Source: Bacteroidia bacterium
Lineage (GTDB): Bacteria > Bacteroidota > Bacteroidia > J057 > JADKCL01
Direction of reading: 5' to 3'
Assembly: GCA_020635905.1 (NCBI GenBank)
Contig: JACJYV010000005.1
Coordinates: 1-64,000 of the forward strand
DNA: 64,000 nt
The notes under the pieces were generated by a model. The model worked only from the letters and a program-made list of their open reading frames with translations. It did not search any database and had not been told where the DNA came from. A program made the translations under genes and the position numbers. Below are positions 42,961 to 52,087 of this stretch, one piece after another. The stretch's first letter is position 1. Each line of letters begins with the position of its first letter.

Positions 42961-44724
42961 TTACTTTTGGGTGGACATTAAATAAAATGAATAACCTATC
43001 TGAGCCTGGTGGAAATTGATTTTCCAATTACTCATCTGGCTGTAAAAACGGTAACGGAAAAAGAACTTGCCAGAATTTCCTGCCTTGAAATGACCTTCAA
43101 ATTCAAAGCGATTCAAGGGAGCCCAAGGACTTTCCACTTTCCTGCTGACTGGAAATCCATCGATATCCCTGACCAGTAGAATACTGGGGTGTGCCAGCCT
43201 GATCCAATCTGTCTGATAAGCGAGGTGAAATCCATATCTTTCATCTGGGAACACTTCCCATTTCACCAGGGGATGAAACCTGAAAGAATTTACCCCGAAC
43301 TGATTGAAAGCCCCTGTTGTATCCACATCCAAAGAGTCATTCAGGTAGATTTTGGGCTCAGTGAGGGCTATCCTGCCAAAGCGAAAACCCGCGTCCAGTG
43401 AAATCACGCTTTTCAATTGTTGAAGTTCAAACAAGAAAACGTTTAAATCTGCTCCAAATTTGAAGTTTTCAAACTGTAACAGCTGCACAGGAGTAAGGAA
43501 ACGAGTTTGTCTTAATTGGTTTCCACTCACTTCATTTAATGAGGGAACAGAAAACTCGCGGTTGTGTTTTTCAAGTTTTGAAATCCCAAGCACCAACTCT
43601 ACTCCTGAAAAAATACCATAGTTAAACAGACGGGGATCGTTGTAGCGAAAAAACTTTCTTTTAGCATAGAGGTTAATACTCTTCCTTACTTCGCTCTGAA
43701 TCAAACCATTGGGCTTTGACTCGTCAAATCCTACAAAATCACTGTAAACCCTCGCCTCCAATATTTCGCGGGTTCTCAGCTTGTATAACTTTTTACGTCC
43801 ATCTTCTGGTTTGATCCAAACCACCTGATCTGCCGGGCTGTAGTCCTTGCCCCCCAATTGAAGATTTTCCAAATATGAAAGCAGATCTGCGGCAACCAGG
43901 ACGTATTCGTCGCGTTCCTGCTCGAAAAGTGCACTGTTTTCAAAATCATCCAGGTGCATTTTGGTATCCATGGAAATGGGGATTCCGTTGGAAAATTTCA
44001 AAAACCGCCCTTCCAGATCATGGGCCTGAACTGTGACATTTTCCAGGTTTCCATTCCTGAATTCGCATTGTACAGAATCTACGATCGCAATTGCAGTACT
44101 GTAGGTTGAATTTCCCTTGTTATTGAATGGCCCATTACCCCTGACAAGAGTTTCATGGTTTGATAGAAAAATTGATTTCAAGGAATCTCTGTGCAATAGC
44201 CTTCCCTGATTCAGGCTGTCAACCTCCAAATCTTGCCTGGTATTTCTTTTTTGTCTCCAAACATCATAGAAATCGACCCATCCACCATTGGAATCTCTCC
44301 TTTTGATCATAGGGATCAGCTTGTTTACCGTAATCCACCCGGCAACAGGCTGATAATCAGGCTCCACGTAAGCACCCTTCACAATTTTGATGAACTCCTG
44401 GGTAGAAATTCGCTTCAGTTCATCAGTTTCAGTTGGACTTGGAGATGATCCCAAAAGTGTTTGCATCCGAGCCAGAAATGGAGCTTCAAAAGTCTCATAC
44501 TGATTCAGGTCAAATCTGGAAGTAATATTCCCTGGCTTATCGTCTGCGAGATACAAACTGAAACTCATCTTGGCCTCAGCGGAACGGGTCACTCTCAGAT
44601 TATAATTTTTGCCCTTGAATTGAAAGAGATCATCCAGAATCACATTCTGGGCAGGCAGGTAGCCAATGCTGACGACAAAAAGGATCAGCCAGCCAAACAG
44701 GATTTTTGGTTTTAGGAAGATCAT
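42961..44724 (-). CDS. Unknown exported protein, 587 aa
   Basis: Starts at the ATG ending at 44724, giving a signal peptide (PKILFGWLILFVVSIGYLPAQ); a TTG at 44757 would overlap the upstream gene by 4 bp. The mature protein is beta-rich with many D/N, F and R residues; the C-terminal third alternates aromatic strands (FKAGNSGKFFFRYRFYSQMS, then KINFHQAQIGYSFYLM) like an outer-membrane barrel, and the N-terminal half is a soluble domain. No family recognised. Second gene of the metallo-hydrolase operon. Confidence 0.65.
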   Translation of the reverse strand: MIFLKPKILFGWLILFVVSIGYLPAQNVILDDLFQFKGKNYNLRVTRSAEAKMSFSLYLADDKPGNITSRFDLNQYETFEAPFLARMQTLLGSSPSPTETDELKRISTQEFIKIVKGAYVEPDYQPVAGWITVNKLIPMIKRRDSNGGWVDFYDVWRQKRNTRQDLEVDSLNQGRLLHRDSLKSIFLSNHETLVRGNGPFNNKGNSTYSTAIAIVDSVQCEFRNGNLENVTVQAHDLEGRFLKFSNGIPISMDTKMHLDDFENSALFEQERDEYVLVAADLLSYLENLQLGGKDYSPADQVVWIKPEDGRKKLYKLRTREILEARVYSDFVGFDESKPNGLIQSEVRKSINLYAKRKFFRYNDPRLFNYGIFSGVELVLGISKLEKHNREFSVPSLNEVSGNQLRQTRFLTPVQLLQFENFKFGADLNVFLFELQQLKSVISLDAGFRFGRIALTEPKIYLNDSLDVDTTGAFNQFGVNSFRFHPLVKWEVFPDERYGFHLAYQTDWIRLAHPSILLVRDIDGFPVSRKVESPWAPLNRFEFEGHFKAGNSGKFFFRYRFYSQMSNWKINFHQAQIGYSFYLMSTQK

Positions 44725-44753
44725 CTGAATTGGGTTTAGGGTGAATAAAAAAA

Positions 44754-46022
44754 TCAAATGGGAACGGAATATCCATCCCAGGGGTCATTTGCAGGCTTAG
44801 TTTCCTTCATCTGAGCCATAAAAATGCGATTACCGTCAGAACGAAGGTTGATCATGCCAAACAATACACTCTTGCCATTAAGTGAACGGGCCAATTCAGT
44901 AGAAAAAATCAATGGTTTTTCCCCCCGGCTGTATTTTCCAAAGGCCCCAAGTGCGTCCGCCCTTGGATGAGAATGACCCTCATTATCCCCAGACGAAATA
45001 ACGGTTACAAAGGGATTTACCTTTTTGAGAAACTCCAGGCTTTGTTCAGAAGACCCATGATGTGGCGCTTTCATTACGTGGCTTTCAAATGGGCTGTTAT
45101 TCTTATACTTTTTGAGCAAATAGTCCTGAGATACTTCGTTTAAGTCCCCTGAAAAAAGGATGCTCAAATCTCCATACTTCAACTTGATTACAAGGCTGTG
45201 TCCATTCACGGTGTGACTTTCATCCTTGAAGTATTTGTATCCCTGTCCTTCCATTACAGGACCCAAAAATTGCATTTCCAGGGTTTTTCCTCCAGAATTG
45301 AACATCAAAGGAGGAGTTTGGTGAGTAGCCCGTGCAAATTCCGTTATGCGACCCTGGCTGATCGCCTCAGAAACTGAAAATTGAAACTTCTCGAAACCTG
45401 ATTGCTTAAATTTCAGGGCCTCCAATTCTGAAATGCTGCTGAAAGTTGTTTCGAGAACCCCATTTTGAACATGACCCAAACTGGTTTTATATCCATTATC
45501 ATTGCCCTTACTCTTCTTTTTAAATTTTCCGATTCCTGCATGGAAAATTGTTCCAAAAGTGAACCTGTTGTCATTCACTATTTCAGAGATTCCATTATAA
45601 TGATCACTGTCAAAGTGGGTAATAAAGACGTAATCAATGTACACCTTCTCATTGTGGTCCAGGAAATAAGCATACTGCCAGTTTGTGAGATAATTTTTAA
45701 TATTTGAGTTCTGGCCCGCATCAATGAGCATTTTTTTGCCTCCAAACTCAATCAAAACTCCGTCACCCTGCCCTACATCCACAAAAAAGACCTTCAATCC
45801 CATTTCATCTGAAACTTCTGATTTCAGAAGCCAACCATCCGTTCCAACGGTTGAAACTTTGTACCAAAGGCCCTTTTCCTCCAATACTCCCACCCAGGTT
45901 CCCATCAGGATTGTGTTGACAGTTTTTCGGGGTCTTGATGCCGAATTAAAATTGCTTACAGATTCGTAAATCTTTACTTCGCCCTCGGAGGCGTACTTGT
46001 GGAACAAAATTTTATTTTCCAT
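44754..46022 (-). CDS. ComEC/Rec2-like metallo-beta-lactamase-fold hydrolase with SH3-type N-terminus
   Basis: 422 residues. N-terminal SH3b-like domain (1-75, LMGTWVGVLEEKGLWYKVST). The MBL fold follows: FFVDVGQGDGVLIEF, the metal motif VFITHFDSDHYNG (H-x-D-x-D-H, a variant of HxHxDH), GDLSILFSGDLNE, and KAPHHGSSEQS. These are the ComEC/Rec2 extracellular-hydrolase-like features, as a stand-alone protein with no membrane channel. No signal peptide. First gene of a three-gene unit on the minus strand. Substrate (nucleic acid, nucleotide or lactone) unknown. Confidence 0.8.
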   Translation of the reverse strand: MENKILFHKYASEGEVKIYESVSNFNSASRPRKTVNTILMGTWVGVLEEKGLWYKVSTVGTDGWLLKSEVSDEMGLKVFFVDVGQGDGVLIEFGGKKMLIDAGQNSNIKNYLTNWQYAYFLDHNEKVYIDYVFITHFDSDHYNGISEIVNDNRFTFGTIFHAGIGKFKKKSKGNDNGYKTSLGHVQNGVLETTFSSISELEALKFKQSGFEKFQFSVSEAISQGRITEFARATHQTPPLMFNSGGKTLEMQFLGPVMEGQGYKYFKDESHTVNGHSLVIKLKYGDLSILFSGDLNEVSQDYLLKKYKNNSPFESHVMKAPHHGSSEQSLEFLKKVNPFVTVISSGDNEGHSHPRADALGAFGKYSRGEKPLIFSTELARSLNGKSVLFGMINLRSDGNRIFMAQMKETKPANDPWDGYSVPI

Positions 46023-46059
46023 TTTCTTGCAATTTTTTAGTTTCTAATTCAAAACCCCC

Positions 46060-46746
46060 TCAATCCTTCGTATTCAAATACTGAAAGATCAGGGTATCCG
46101 TGAGCCAGCCGACCAGCTTTCCTGCCTCGTCCTCCACGAAGACATCTTTCACTTCAGGTTTGGTTTTCATCTCGGCGCGCACTTTTTCCAGGGGGGTGCC
46201 TTTGCGCACTTTGATGCCGGGCTTCATTTTGTCGGCATAGGCGGGCTTGGCCAGCAATTGCTCAAAAGTCTGCTCGGGGGCTTCTGAAAGGGCTTTGCGC
46301 AGCAGGCTGATGTGGGCGATGTACGCAATGACCTCTTCTTGCAGAATGGGCAGCCTGCTTTTGTCCAGATTGTCCCAATCTTTGACCACATCCGCAACCT
46401 TCATGGGGTTCAGAACGGAAATATCCCGCGCAATCATGGTTTTGCGGCCGATCATGATCTGATCTACCTGAATATCGTCCAGCACCTCGGGCGACAGGCG
46501 ATTGAATAACTGCATGGATTGACGGGATGCTGATTCGAAGTTTTTGGACCCGAAATAAAAAGCCAGAATGGTCCCAATCCAGGTAGCAAACATGGGTAAC
46601 AAAGCGTTGAAAGCACTGTCTGGGGCACCTTTAGGCCCAAAAACCATATAAATCCCGGAAACCAAAACCAGAGCCACCAGTGTAGCGACAATTATTATGG
46701 TTGCGAGTCTGTCCTGAAAAGGTGTTTTTGCTGATTCGTCGTTCAT
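46060..46746 (-). CDS. Membrane-anchored CBS-domain protein
   Basis: 228 residues. Two N-terminal membrane helices (IIIVATLVALVLVSGIYMVF; LLPMFATWIGTILAFYFGS) and a cytoplasmic part with a CBS-type pair: first motif IMIGRKTMIARDISVLNP, second module GIKVRKGTPLEKVRAEMKTKPEVKDVFVEDEAGKLVGWLTD. CBS domains usually bind adenosine nucleotides. Lies 37 bp upstream of the metallo-hydrolase gene on the same strand, so it may lead the same transcript. Specific role unknown. Confidence 0.75.
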   Translation of the reverse strand: MNDESAKTPFQDRLATIIIVATLVALVLVSGIYMVFGPKGAPDSAFNALLPMFATWIGTILAFYFGSKNFESASRQSMQLFNRLSPEVLDDIQVDQIMIGRKTMIARDISVLNPMKVADVVKDWDNLDKSRLPILQEEVIAYIAHISLLRKALSEAPEQTFEQLLAKPAYADKMKPGIKVRKGTPLEKVRAEMKTKPEVKDVFVEDEAGKLVGWLTDTLIFQYLNTKD

Positions 46747-47160
46747 ATAAATGATGATTTATGTTTTTCAAAAAAGTGGTTTTTCATTCAATTGTTTTTG
46801 TACATTTCAGAGGCCTGATTCCAGGGAATTTCAAATCACTTCAGACAAAAAGCCACATAATGGGTCTGATTGGCGCTTTTTCTTCTCAATAACTGTACGG
46901 GAATTCCCTTGGGCCTCACGCAATTCCAACTGACAAACAGTTTTCAGCAGGGTGCAGATGATTGAGGTGTAATGATTTTTTCTCCATTGTGTTTTTGTTA
47001 CCAATCGTGTCCGTCCCTCTGAAGGAGGAAATTCTGTTAAACCTGTTTCCGGAAAAGAGAACTGAGTTATTTTTTTACTCCCACAAATAAGCCCTTCCAT
47101 TCCATCCAAAAAATGACAATGGTCAAATCCAAAAGAAACTAATGTTGCTTTGTGAAAACT
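46747..47160. other. Intergenic gap, no gene recognised
   Basis: 414 bp between the CBS gene and the DEAD-box helicase gene. A 92-codon frame on the minus strand (46831-47109) lacks an ATG start and coding character. No repeat or terminator was obvious. Confidence 0.4.
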
Positions 47161-48516
47161 TCAGCGACGTTTCTTGCGCTGATTCAGCTTTTTGTCGCCC
47201 CGGGTTTTGGGCTTATTATACTTTTTGGAGGCTTCTGCCGCACGGTCTTTGCGCACATTCACCTTCTTATTTTTTTCCTTCTTTTCGTGAAAGGCCTGAC
47301 CGCGCTCAATTTTTCCCGCGCCTTTGATCGTATTCTGGTCCAGTTCTGATTCGGGGCGCTCCTCGGGAATCAATTGCTGCGAAATCTCCACCTCCTCTGG
47401 CAATTCCACCTGTGGGATTTCATAATTCATCAGGGCTTCAATGGCCCGTTTGGCGGGTTCTTCTTTTTCAGTGAAAAACAAAATTGCGGTGCCCGATTCT
47501 TCAGCCCGGCCCGTGCGGCCGATACGGTGCATGTAGTTTTCAGGAAAGGACGGGGTATCAAAATTGATCACGTGGGTGATTTTCTCCAGATCGAGGCCGC
47601 GGGCCATCACATCCGTGGCGATCAGAATCCGGGTTTTGCCTGCATCAAAGTCCTGAATGGCCTGGATGCGGCTGTTTTGGGACTTATTGGAATGGATAAT
47701 ACCCAGTTCCTGCCCAAATCCGTCCTGCATCACCCGAAAAAGGCGGTCGGCCATGCGCTTGGTGGAGACAAAAATCAGCACTTTGCTGAATTTTTTGCGG
47801 TTCCAGACCAGGTGAGACAGCAGATTTACCTTGGTATTGAAATTGGGAACGGGGTAGCAACTTTGGGTAATATTCTCCAGCGGGGTGCCGCTCACCGCAA
47901 TGGAAATGCGTGCTGGTGCAATGAAAAAATCGTCGATCAGGTCGTCGATTTCCTCAGTCATGGTGGCAGAAAACATGATATTCTGCCTTTTCTCAGGCAA
48001 TAATTCGAAAATATTGGTCAGCTGAAAGCGAAATCCCAGATCGAGCATCACATCCACCTCGTCGATCACCAGCTTTTTGATGCCTTTGAGCTGCACCGCG
48101 CGGGCCAGGGCCAGGTCGTAAAGTCGCCCGGGAGTGGCCACCACGATATCGCAACCCTCGCTCAGAGCCAGTTTCTGGGCATTGATATTGGCGCCTCCAT
48201 ACACCCCTATGACCCTCAGATGGATGTATTTGGCAAATTTTTCGATCTCTTCCACCACCTGCAACACCAACTCGCGGGTGGGCACCAGGATCAAAACCCG
48301 GGGATTGGGATCTTTGGAAAATTTGTGCTCCTGCAACAGTGGCAGCATGTAGGCCAGGGTCTTGCCCGTGCCAGTCTGAGCAATTCCAATCACATTCCTG
48401 CCCGACATGATCACAGGAAAGGATTCTTCCTGGACGGGAGTTGGATGCACAAACCCCAGTTCATCCATGGCGTTGAGCAGGGGAGTGGAGATTTTCAGAT
48501 CGTGGAACGAAATCAT
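47161..48516 (-). CDS. DEAD-box family RNA helicase (DEVD variant)
   Basis: 451 residues from the ATG ending at 48516. Motifs in order: Q-motif near FVHPTPVQEESFP; I AQTGTGKT; Ia PTRELVLQ; Ib TPGRL; II D-E-V-D instead of DEAD; III SATM; V ARGLDLEKITHVIN; VI HRIGRTGRAEE. The C-terminal 80 residues are lysine-rich (KKEKNKKVNVRKDRAAEA), which helps RNA binding. It unwinds short RNA duplexes in ribosome assembly or mRNA turnover. Divergent from cysE. Confidence 0.93.
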   Translation of the reverse strand: MISFHDLKISTPLLNAMDELGFVHPTPVQEESFPVIMSGRNVIGIAQTGTGKTLAYMLPLLQEHKFSKDPNPRVLILVPTRELVLQVVEEIEKFAKYIHLRVIGVYGGANINAQKLALSEGCDIVVATPGRLYDLALARAVQLKGIKKLVIDEVDVMLDLGFRFQLTNIFELLPEKRQNIMFSATMTEEIDDLIDDFFIAPARISIAVSGTPLENITQSCYPVPNFNTKVNLLSHLVWNRKKFSKVLIFVSTKRMADRLFRVMQDGFGQELGIIHSNKSQNSRIQAIQDFDAGKTRILIATDVMARGLDLEKITHVINFDTPSFPENYMHRIGRTGRAEESGTAILFFTEKEEPAKRAIEALMNYEIPQVELPEEVEISQQLIPEERPESELDQNTIKGAGKIERGQAFHEKKEKNKKVNVRKDRAAEASKKYNKPKTRGDKKLNQRKKRR

Positions 48517-48589
48517 GGACAATGATAGGCTTTATTTGGGGAATTTGTAAATGGGATTATCACCCAAAGACGAAGTCAAAGGGTGGTGA

Positions 48590-48618
48590 ATTGCTGATTT
48601 TCCCTAACTTTATCTTTC
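48590..48618 (+). promoter_or_regulatory. Bacteroidota-type promoter of cysE
   Basis: TTG at 48591-48593, 17 bases of spacer, then TATCTTTC at 48611-48618. This matches the phylum's TTTG-N17-19-TAnnTTTG pattern with small deviations and lies 23 bp before the cysE start codon. Confidence 0.55.
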
Positions 48619-48640
48619 GTGAAATGTTACCCCTGAGCAG

Positions 48641-49435
48641 ATGGATTCAGATTTTCTCCAAAAAATATATGCCCGGCACTGGGCTTACGAAAAAATTCCC
48701 ACGGCCGACGAAGTGGGCGATTTCTTCACCAACCTGATGGGCACCCTGTACCCTGAATTTGCCCGCAAAAACCTGACTTCCCGCAAGGAATTTGACTGGC
48801 ACGTGGCTGATTTGCAGCAGGATTTGCACAGAATGCTGTGTTTCCCACCCAATACGGAACTGGAAAAGGAACAAAATCTGTCTGCACGGTTTTGGGAATC
48901 TATTCCCAAAGTTTACGCACAGTTGCAGGAGGATATTGACGCCATTGAAGCGGGCGACCCGGCCGCAGACAGCCGCAGCGAGGTGATTCGCAGTTATCCC
49001 GGATTTGTGGCGGTGGCCGCTTATCGTTTTGCGAATGTGCTGCACAAACTGGGCGTCAAAATCATTCCCCGTATGATCACGGAGTTTGCCCACAGCAAAA
49101 CGGGAGTGGACATTCATCCTGGAGCGACCATTGGGAGCCATTTTTGTATTGACCACGGCACAGGCATTGTGATCGGGGAAACGACCCACATCGGGAATCA
49201 TGTGAAACTCTATCAGGGGGTGACTTTGGGCGCACTTTCGGTGAATAAGGAGGATGCTTCTCTTAAGCGACATCCCACGATCGAAGATCATGTGGTTATT
49301 TATGCGGGAGCCTCCATTTTGGGCGGCCAAACCCTGGTGGGCCACCACAGTATTGTGGGTGGCAATGTGTGGCTGACGAGATCTGTGCCGCCTCATTCCA
49401 AAAACTATTACCGCAGCGAAGCTGAAAACGGATGA
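48641..49435 (+). CDS. cysE: Serine O-acetyltransferase
   Basis: 264 residues. Helical N-terminal domain (about 1-130) and a left-handed parallel beta-helix of hexapeptide repeats: GVDIHPGATIGSHFCIDHGTG with the catalytic Asp-His pair, then IVIGETTHIGNHVKLYQGVT and LGALSV. Uses acetyl-CoA and L-serine to make O-acetylserine, the first step of cysteine synthesis. The gene overlaps cysM by 4 bases (ATGA), so both are made from one transcript and the enzyme can pass its product straight to CysM. The EpsC-type N-terminal length is within the family range. Confidence 0.93.
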   Translation: MDSDFLQKIYARHWAYEKIPTADEVGDFFTNLMGTLYPEFARKNLTSRKEFDWHVADLQQDLHRMLCFPPNTELEKEQNLSARFWESIPKVYAQLQEDIDAIEAGDPAADSRSEVIRSYPGFVAVAAYRFANVLHKLGVKIIPRMITEFAHSKTGVDIHPGATIGSHFCIDHGTGIVIGETTHIGNHVKLYQGVTLGALSVNKEDASLKRHPTIEDHVVIYAGASILGGQTLVGHHSIVGGNVWLTRSVPPHSKNYYRSEAENG

Positions 49436-50307
49436 AACTGAATGATTTGATCGGCAATACGCCCCTGGTGAAGTTGCAGAAACTGAGTCCCAAACCCGGG
49501 GTGCGCATGTTTGTGAAACTGGAAGGGCAAAATCCGGGGGGAAGTGTGAAAGACCGTGCGGCACTGGGCATGATAGGGGGAGCGTTGGAAAGGGGGGAAA
49601 TCAAGCCCGGGGACCGGCTGGTGGAGGCTACCAGCGGCAATACAGGTATTGCGCTGGCCATGATCGCAGGCCAGCTTGGACTGCACATGACCCTGATCAT
49701 GCCCGACAACAGTACGCCCGAACGGGTAAAAACCATGGAAGCCTACGGGGCAAAGGTGATTCTGACTCCCGCAGCGCGCACCATTGAATATTCGCGGGAA
49801 CTGGCTGAAGAAATGGCGGTAAAGGAAGGATATTTCATGCTGAATCAGTTTGGGAATCCGGACAATTATGGCATGCATGTGCGAACCACGGGACCGGAAA
49901 TCTGGCGGGATACGGAAGGAAAAATCACCCATTTTGTGAGTGCCATGGGCACGACGGGTACGATTATGGGGGTGTCGCGCTACCTGAAAAGCCAGAATCC
50001 GGGGGTGCAGATCGTGGGTACCCAGCCCATGGAGGGCTCCAATATTCCCGGGATACGGCGCTGGTCGCTGGAATTTTTGCCCAAAATCTATGAACCCGAA
50101 CGGGTGGATCGCATTGTGGATGTAAGCCGGGAGGATGCCATTCTGACCACCCGCCAGCTTGCTGCGGTGGAAGGCGTGTTTTGTGGAATGAGCAGTGGTG
50201 GAGCCCTGCATGCAGCTCTGAGGATTGCTTCAGAACTGGAGGAAGGGATGATCGTTTCGATCGGCTGCGACCGGGGAGACAGGTATTTGAGTTCGGAGCT
50301 ATTTTAG
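49432..50307 (+). CDS. cysM: Cysteine synthase CysM
   Basis: 291 residues, fold type II PLP enzyme. PLP lysine in NPGGSVKDRAALGMI; substrate-binding loop EATSGNTGIALA; phosphate-binding GTTGTIMG; the characteristic B-isoform CGMSSGGALHAA near the C-terminus. The short length and R-rich loop fit CysM rather than CysK. Converts O-acetylserine and sulfide (or thiosulfate) into cysteine. Translationally coupled to cysE. Confidence 0.93.
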   Translation: MKLNDLIGNTPLVKLQKLSPKPGVRMFVKLEGQNPGGSVKDRAALGMIGGALERGEIKPGDRLVEATSGNTGIALAMIAGQLGLHMTLIMPDNSTPERVKTMEAYGAKVILTPAARTIEYSRELAEEMAVKEGYFMLNQFGNPDNYGMHVRTTGPEIWRDTEGKITHFVSAMGTTGTIMGVSRYLKSQNPGVQIVGTQPMEGSNIPGIRRWSLEFLPKIYEPERVDRIVDVSREDAILTTRQLAAVEGVFCGMSSGGALHAALRIASELEEGMIVSIGCDRGDRYLSSELF

Positions 50308-50600
50308 GAGCTTCGAGCTTTGAGCTGCTAGCTGCGAGCCTTTGGAGGGCGAGGGTTTGGGGACGAGGATTTGGTTTTCAATGGGCGGAAGCCCGAGTGC
50401 GTGAGGTGCCTGGAGGGTGCCCGACACTTTGGCGGGCGGTGGCGCCCCCCGCAAAGGATTTTGGGTGGGGCGGCACGGATCCCGAATGTTTTCGGGAGAA
50501 CCCCTCGAGGGACCGACCCCGAAGCCGGAGCGGAAAGCGAGCGGCATTCGGGGGCACGCCCTGAATTCAATTAGCAATTATCAGAGAACAATGAACAATT
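50308..50600. repeat. Intergenic GC-rich and word-repeat region after cysM
   Basis: 350 bp with no gene. It opens with GAGCTTCGAGCTTTGAGCTG and GCTAGCTGCGAGCC (50310-50340), continues with GC-rich palindromic pieces (TCCCGAATGTTTTCGGGA at about 50488; CCCTCGAGGG at about 50505; GGTGGCGCCCCCCGC at about 50438), and ends with AATTAGCAATTATCAGAG and AACAATGAACAATTAG (50568-50599). The three parts use vocabularies seen in other gaps. Confidence 0.55.
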
Positions 50601-50657
50601 AGAGCTGGGCTTGTAAGAATTCACCCGAGAATTTGAAAATTGGCACCAACTGCAATC

Positions 50658-51986
50658 TTAAAAGCCATTGATGCTTTGGGTCCAGAGTTCCTGGCCGGTG
50701 CTGGAATAGACGGTGATTTTGAGGACCCGTTCTTTGCGGGTGCCGGTCACGTCGAGCATGGCAAAGTTGCGCTGGGAGACGTAGGTGCCCTTGACTCTCA
50801 GGAGGTTGGCTTCGTTGGCGGAGTCGTAAGAAGTGGAGGTCAGGGGTGAGACGGTGAGGTCGTAAATGTCGATTTTGTCGTCGGTGGTGAGGCGGGTGAG
50901 CTCGGTGTGGTGACGGTCGCCAGTGAGGAATATCACTCCCTTGATTTGTTCGCGTTTGATGGCGTCGAGCAGCTTTTTGCGCTCTTCGGGGGCCACGTTG
51001 ATGTAATTTTCGTAAACGGGAGCAGTGTTGAGGACCTGTCCGCCAATGCAAACAAATTTGAAGGGCGCCTTGCTGCCTTTCAGGGCATCTATGATCCATT
51101 GCAGCTGGGTTTCGCCTATGATGGTAGGTTCGCCCGTGACCCGCTCATTGGGTGAGCGGAAATAGCGGTCGTCGAGGAGGAAAAAGTCGAGATCTGACCA
51201 GGTAAACTGGCCGGTCACGCCGGGTCCGCCCTCGATTCCGTAGGAAGAATTGGCCCAAAAGTCTTTGAAGGCGGCCAGGGTCCAGTCTTTGTGGATGTAG
51301 CTGCGGTCGGCATCGTTGGGGCCGAAATCGTGGTCGTCCCAGGTGGCGTAATGGTGCACGGAGCCCAGGAGGGGCTGCATTTCGGGTTGGGAACGGGTGT
51401 GGGTGTAGCGGTAATAGATGCCGGTGCGGGTATCCCAGTCGGCTTCGCGGAGATAGACGTTATCGCCCAGCCAGACCATGAACTGAGGTTTTTGGTTGAA
51501 AATGCTGCCCATGATCTCGTAATTGCCTCCATAAGGATCGCCCGGGCGGTCGAAGGGGGCATCGTTGACGTAATGACAACTGCCAATGGCAAAGCGCACG
51601 GCCGGCGGCTCGGTGCGGTACTGCCAAAGGGCCTGAGATTCGAAGGCCAGATCCCAGGATATATCCACTTTCTCGTCGTTGATGTAGAGGGCATAGACGT
51701 ACTGGTTGCCGGGCATGACCTGATCGCAGAGCAGGTGAGCGGTAAATCCGTCTTTGTGTTTGGTGGTCTCCGTGTCCGTAAACCAGCTGTTGCCCTTCTT
51801 GCCTTTGACCCAGTACTCTATTTTCACCTGGGCAGATTCTTTGGTTTGCACCCAGAGCATCACTTCGCGCATGCCCGAGTAGCCCACCATGGGTCCGGAC
51901 TGGAGGAGATTGCTTTGAGCCAGGAGGGTGGCGGTGTTGCCCAGAGTAAGGCACAGGACGAGGAGGGTAAAGATCATTTTCTTCAT
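50658..51986 (-). CDS. Alkaline phosphatase D (PhoD)-like phosphodiesterase
   Basis: 442 residues with a Sec-type signal peptide (MIFTLLVLCLTLGNTATLLA). Metallophosphatase motifs: GSCHYVNDAPFDR, FMVWLGDNVYLREAD, TWDDHDFGPNDADRS, FLTGDRHHTEL. These are the PhoD family metal-binding segments. It hydrolyses phosphomono- or diesters in the periplasm, probably for phosphate acquisition. Monocistronic, no Pho box identified. Confidence 0.88.
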   Translation of the reverse strand: MKKMIFTLLVLCLTLGNTATLLAQSNLLQSGPMVGYSGMREVMLWVQTKESAQVKIEYWVKGKKGNSWFTDTETTKHKDGFTAHLLCDQVMPGNQYVYALYINDEKVDISWDLAFESQALWQYRTEPPAVRFAIGSCHYVNDAPFDRPGDPYGGNYEIMGSIFNQKPQFMVWLGDNVYLREADWDTRTGIYYRYTHTRSQPEMQPLLGSVHHYATWDDHDFGPNDADRSYIHKDWTLAAFKDFWANSSYGIEGGPGVTGQFTWSDLDFFLLDDRYFRSPNERVTGEPTIIGETQLQWIIDALKGSKAPFKFVCIGGQVLNTAPVYENYINVAPEERKKLLDAIKREQIKGVIFLTGDRHHTELTRLTTDDKIDIYDLTVSPLTSTSYDSANEANLLRVKGTYVSQRNFAMLDVTGTRKERVLKITVYSSTGQELWTQSINGF

Positions 51987-52087
51987 GCGTCAAATTTAAT
52001 TAAAAAGCGGGCAAATATCAGAATGGCGGGCAGGCGGGTTGCCAGGTCTGATTTGCAACCCACTTTTAATAATATTGGGAGAATTTG

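Noticed and set aside
46831..47109. A 92-codon minus-strand frame between the CBS and helicase genes
   Set aside because: No ATG start, no domain, and mixed composition; treated as non-coding.
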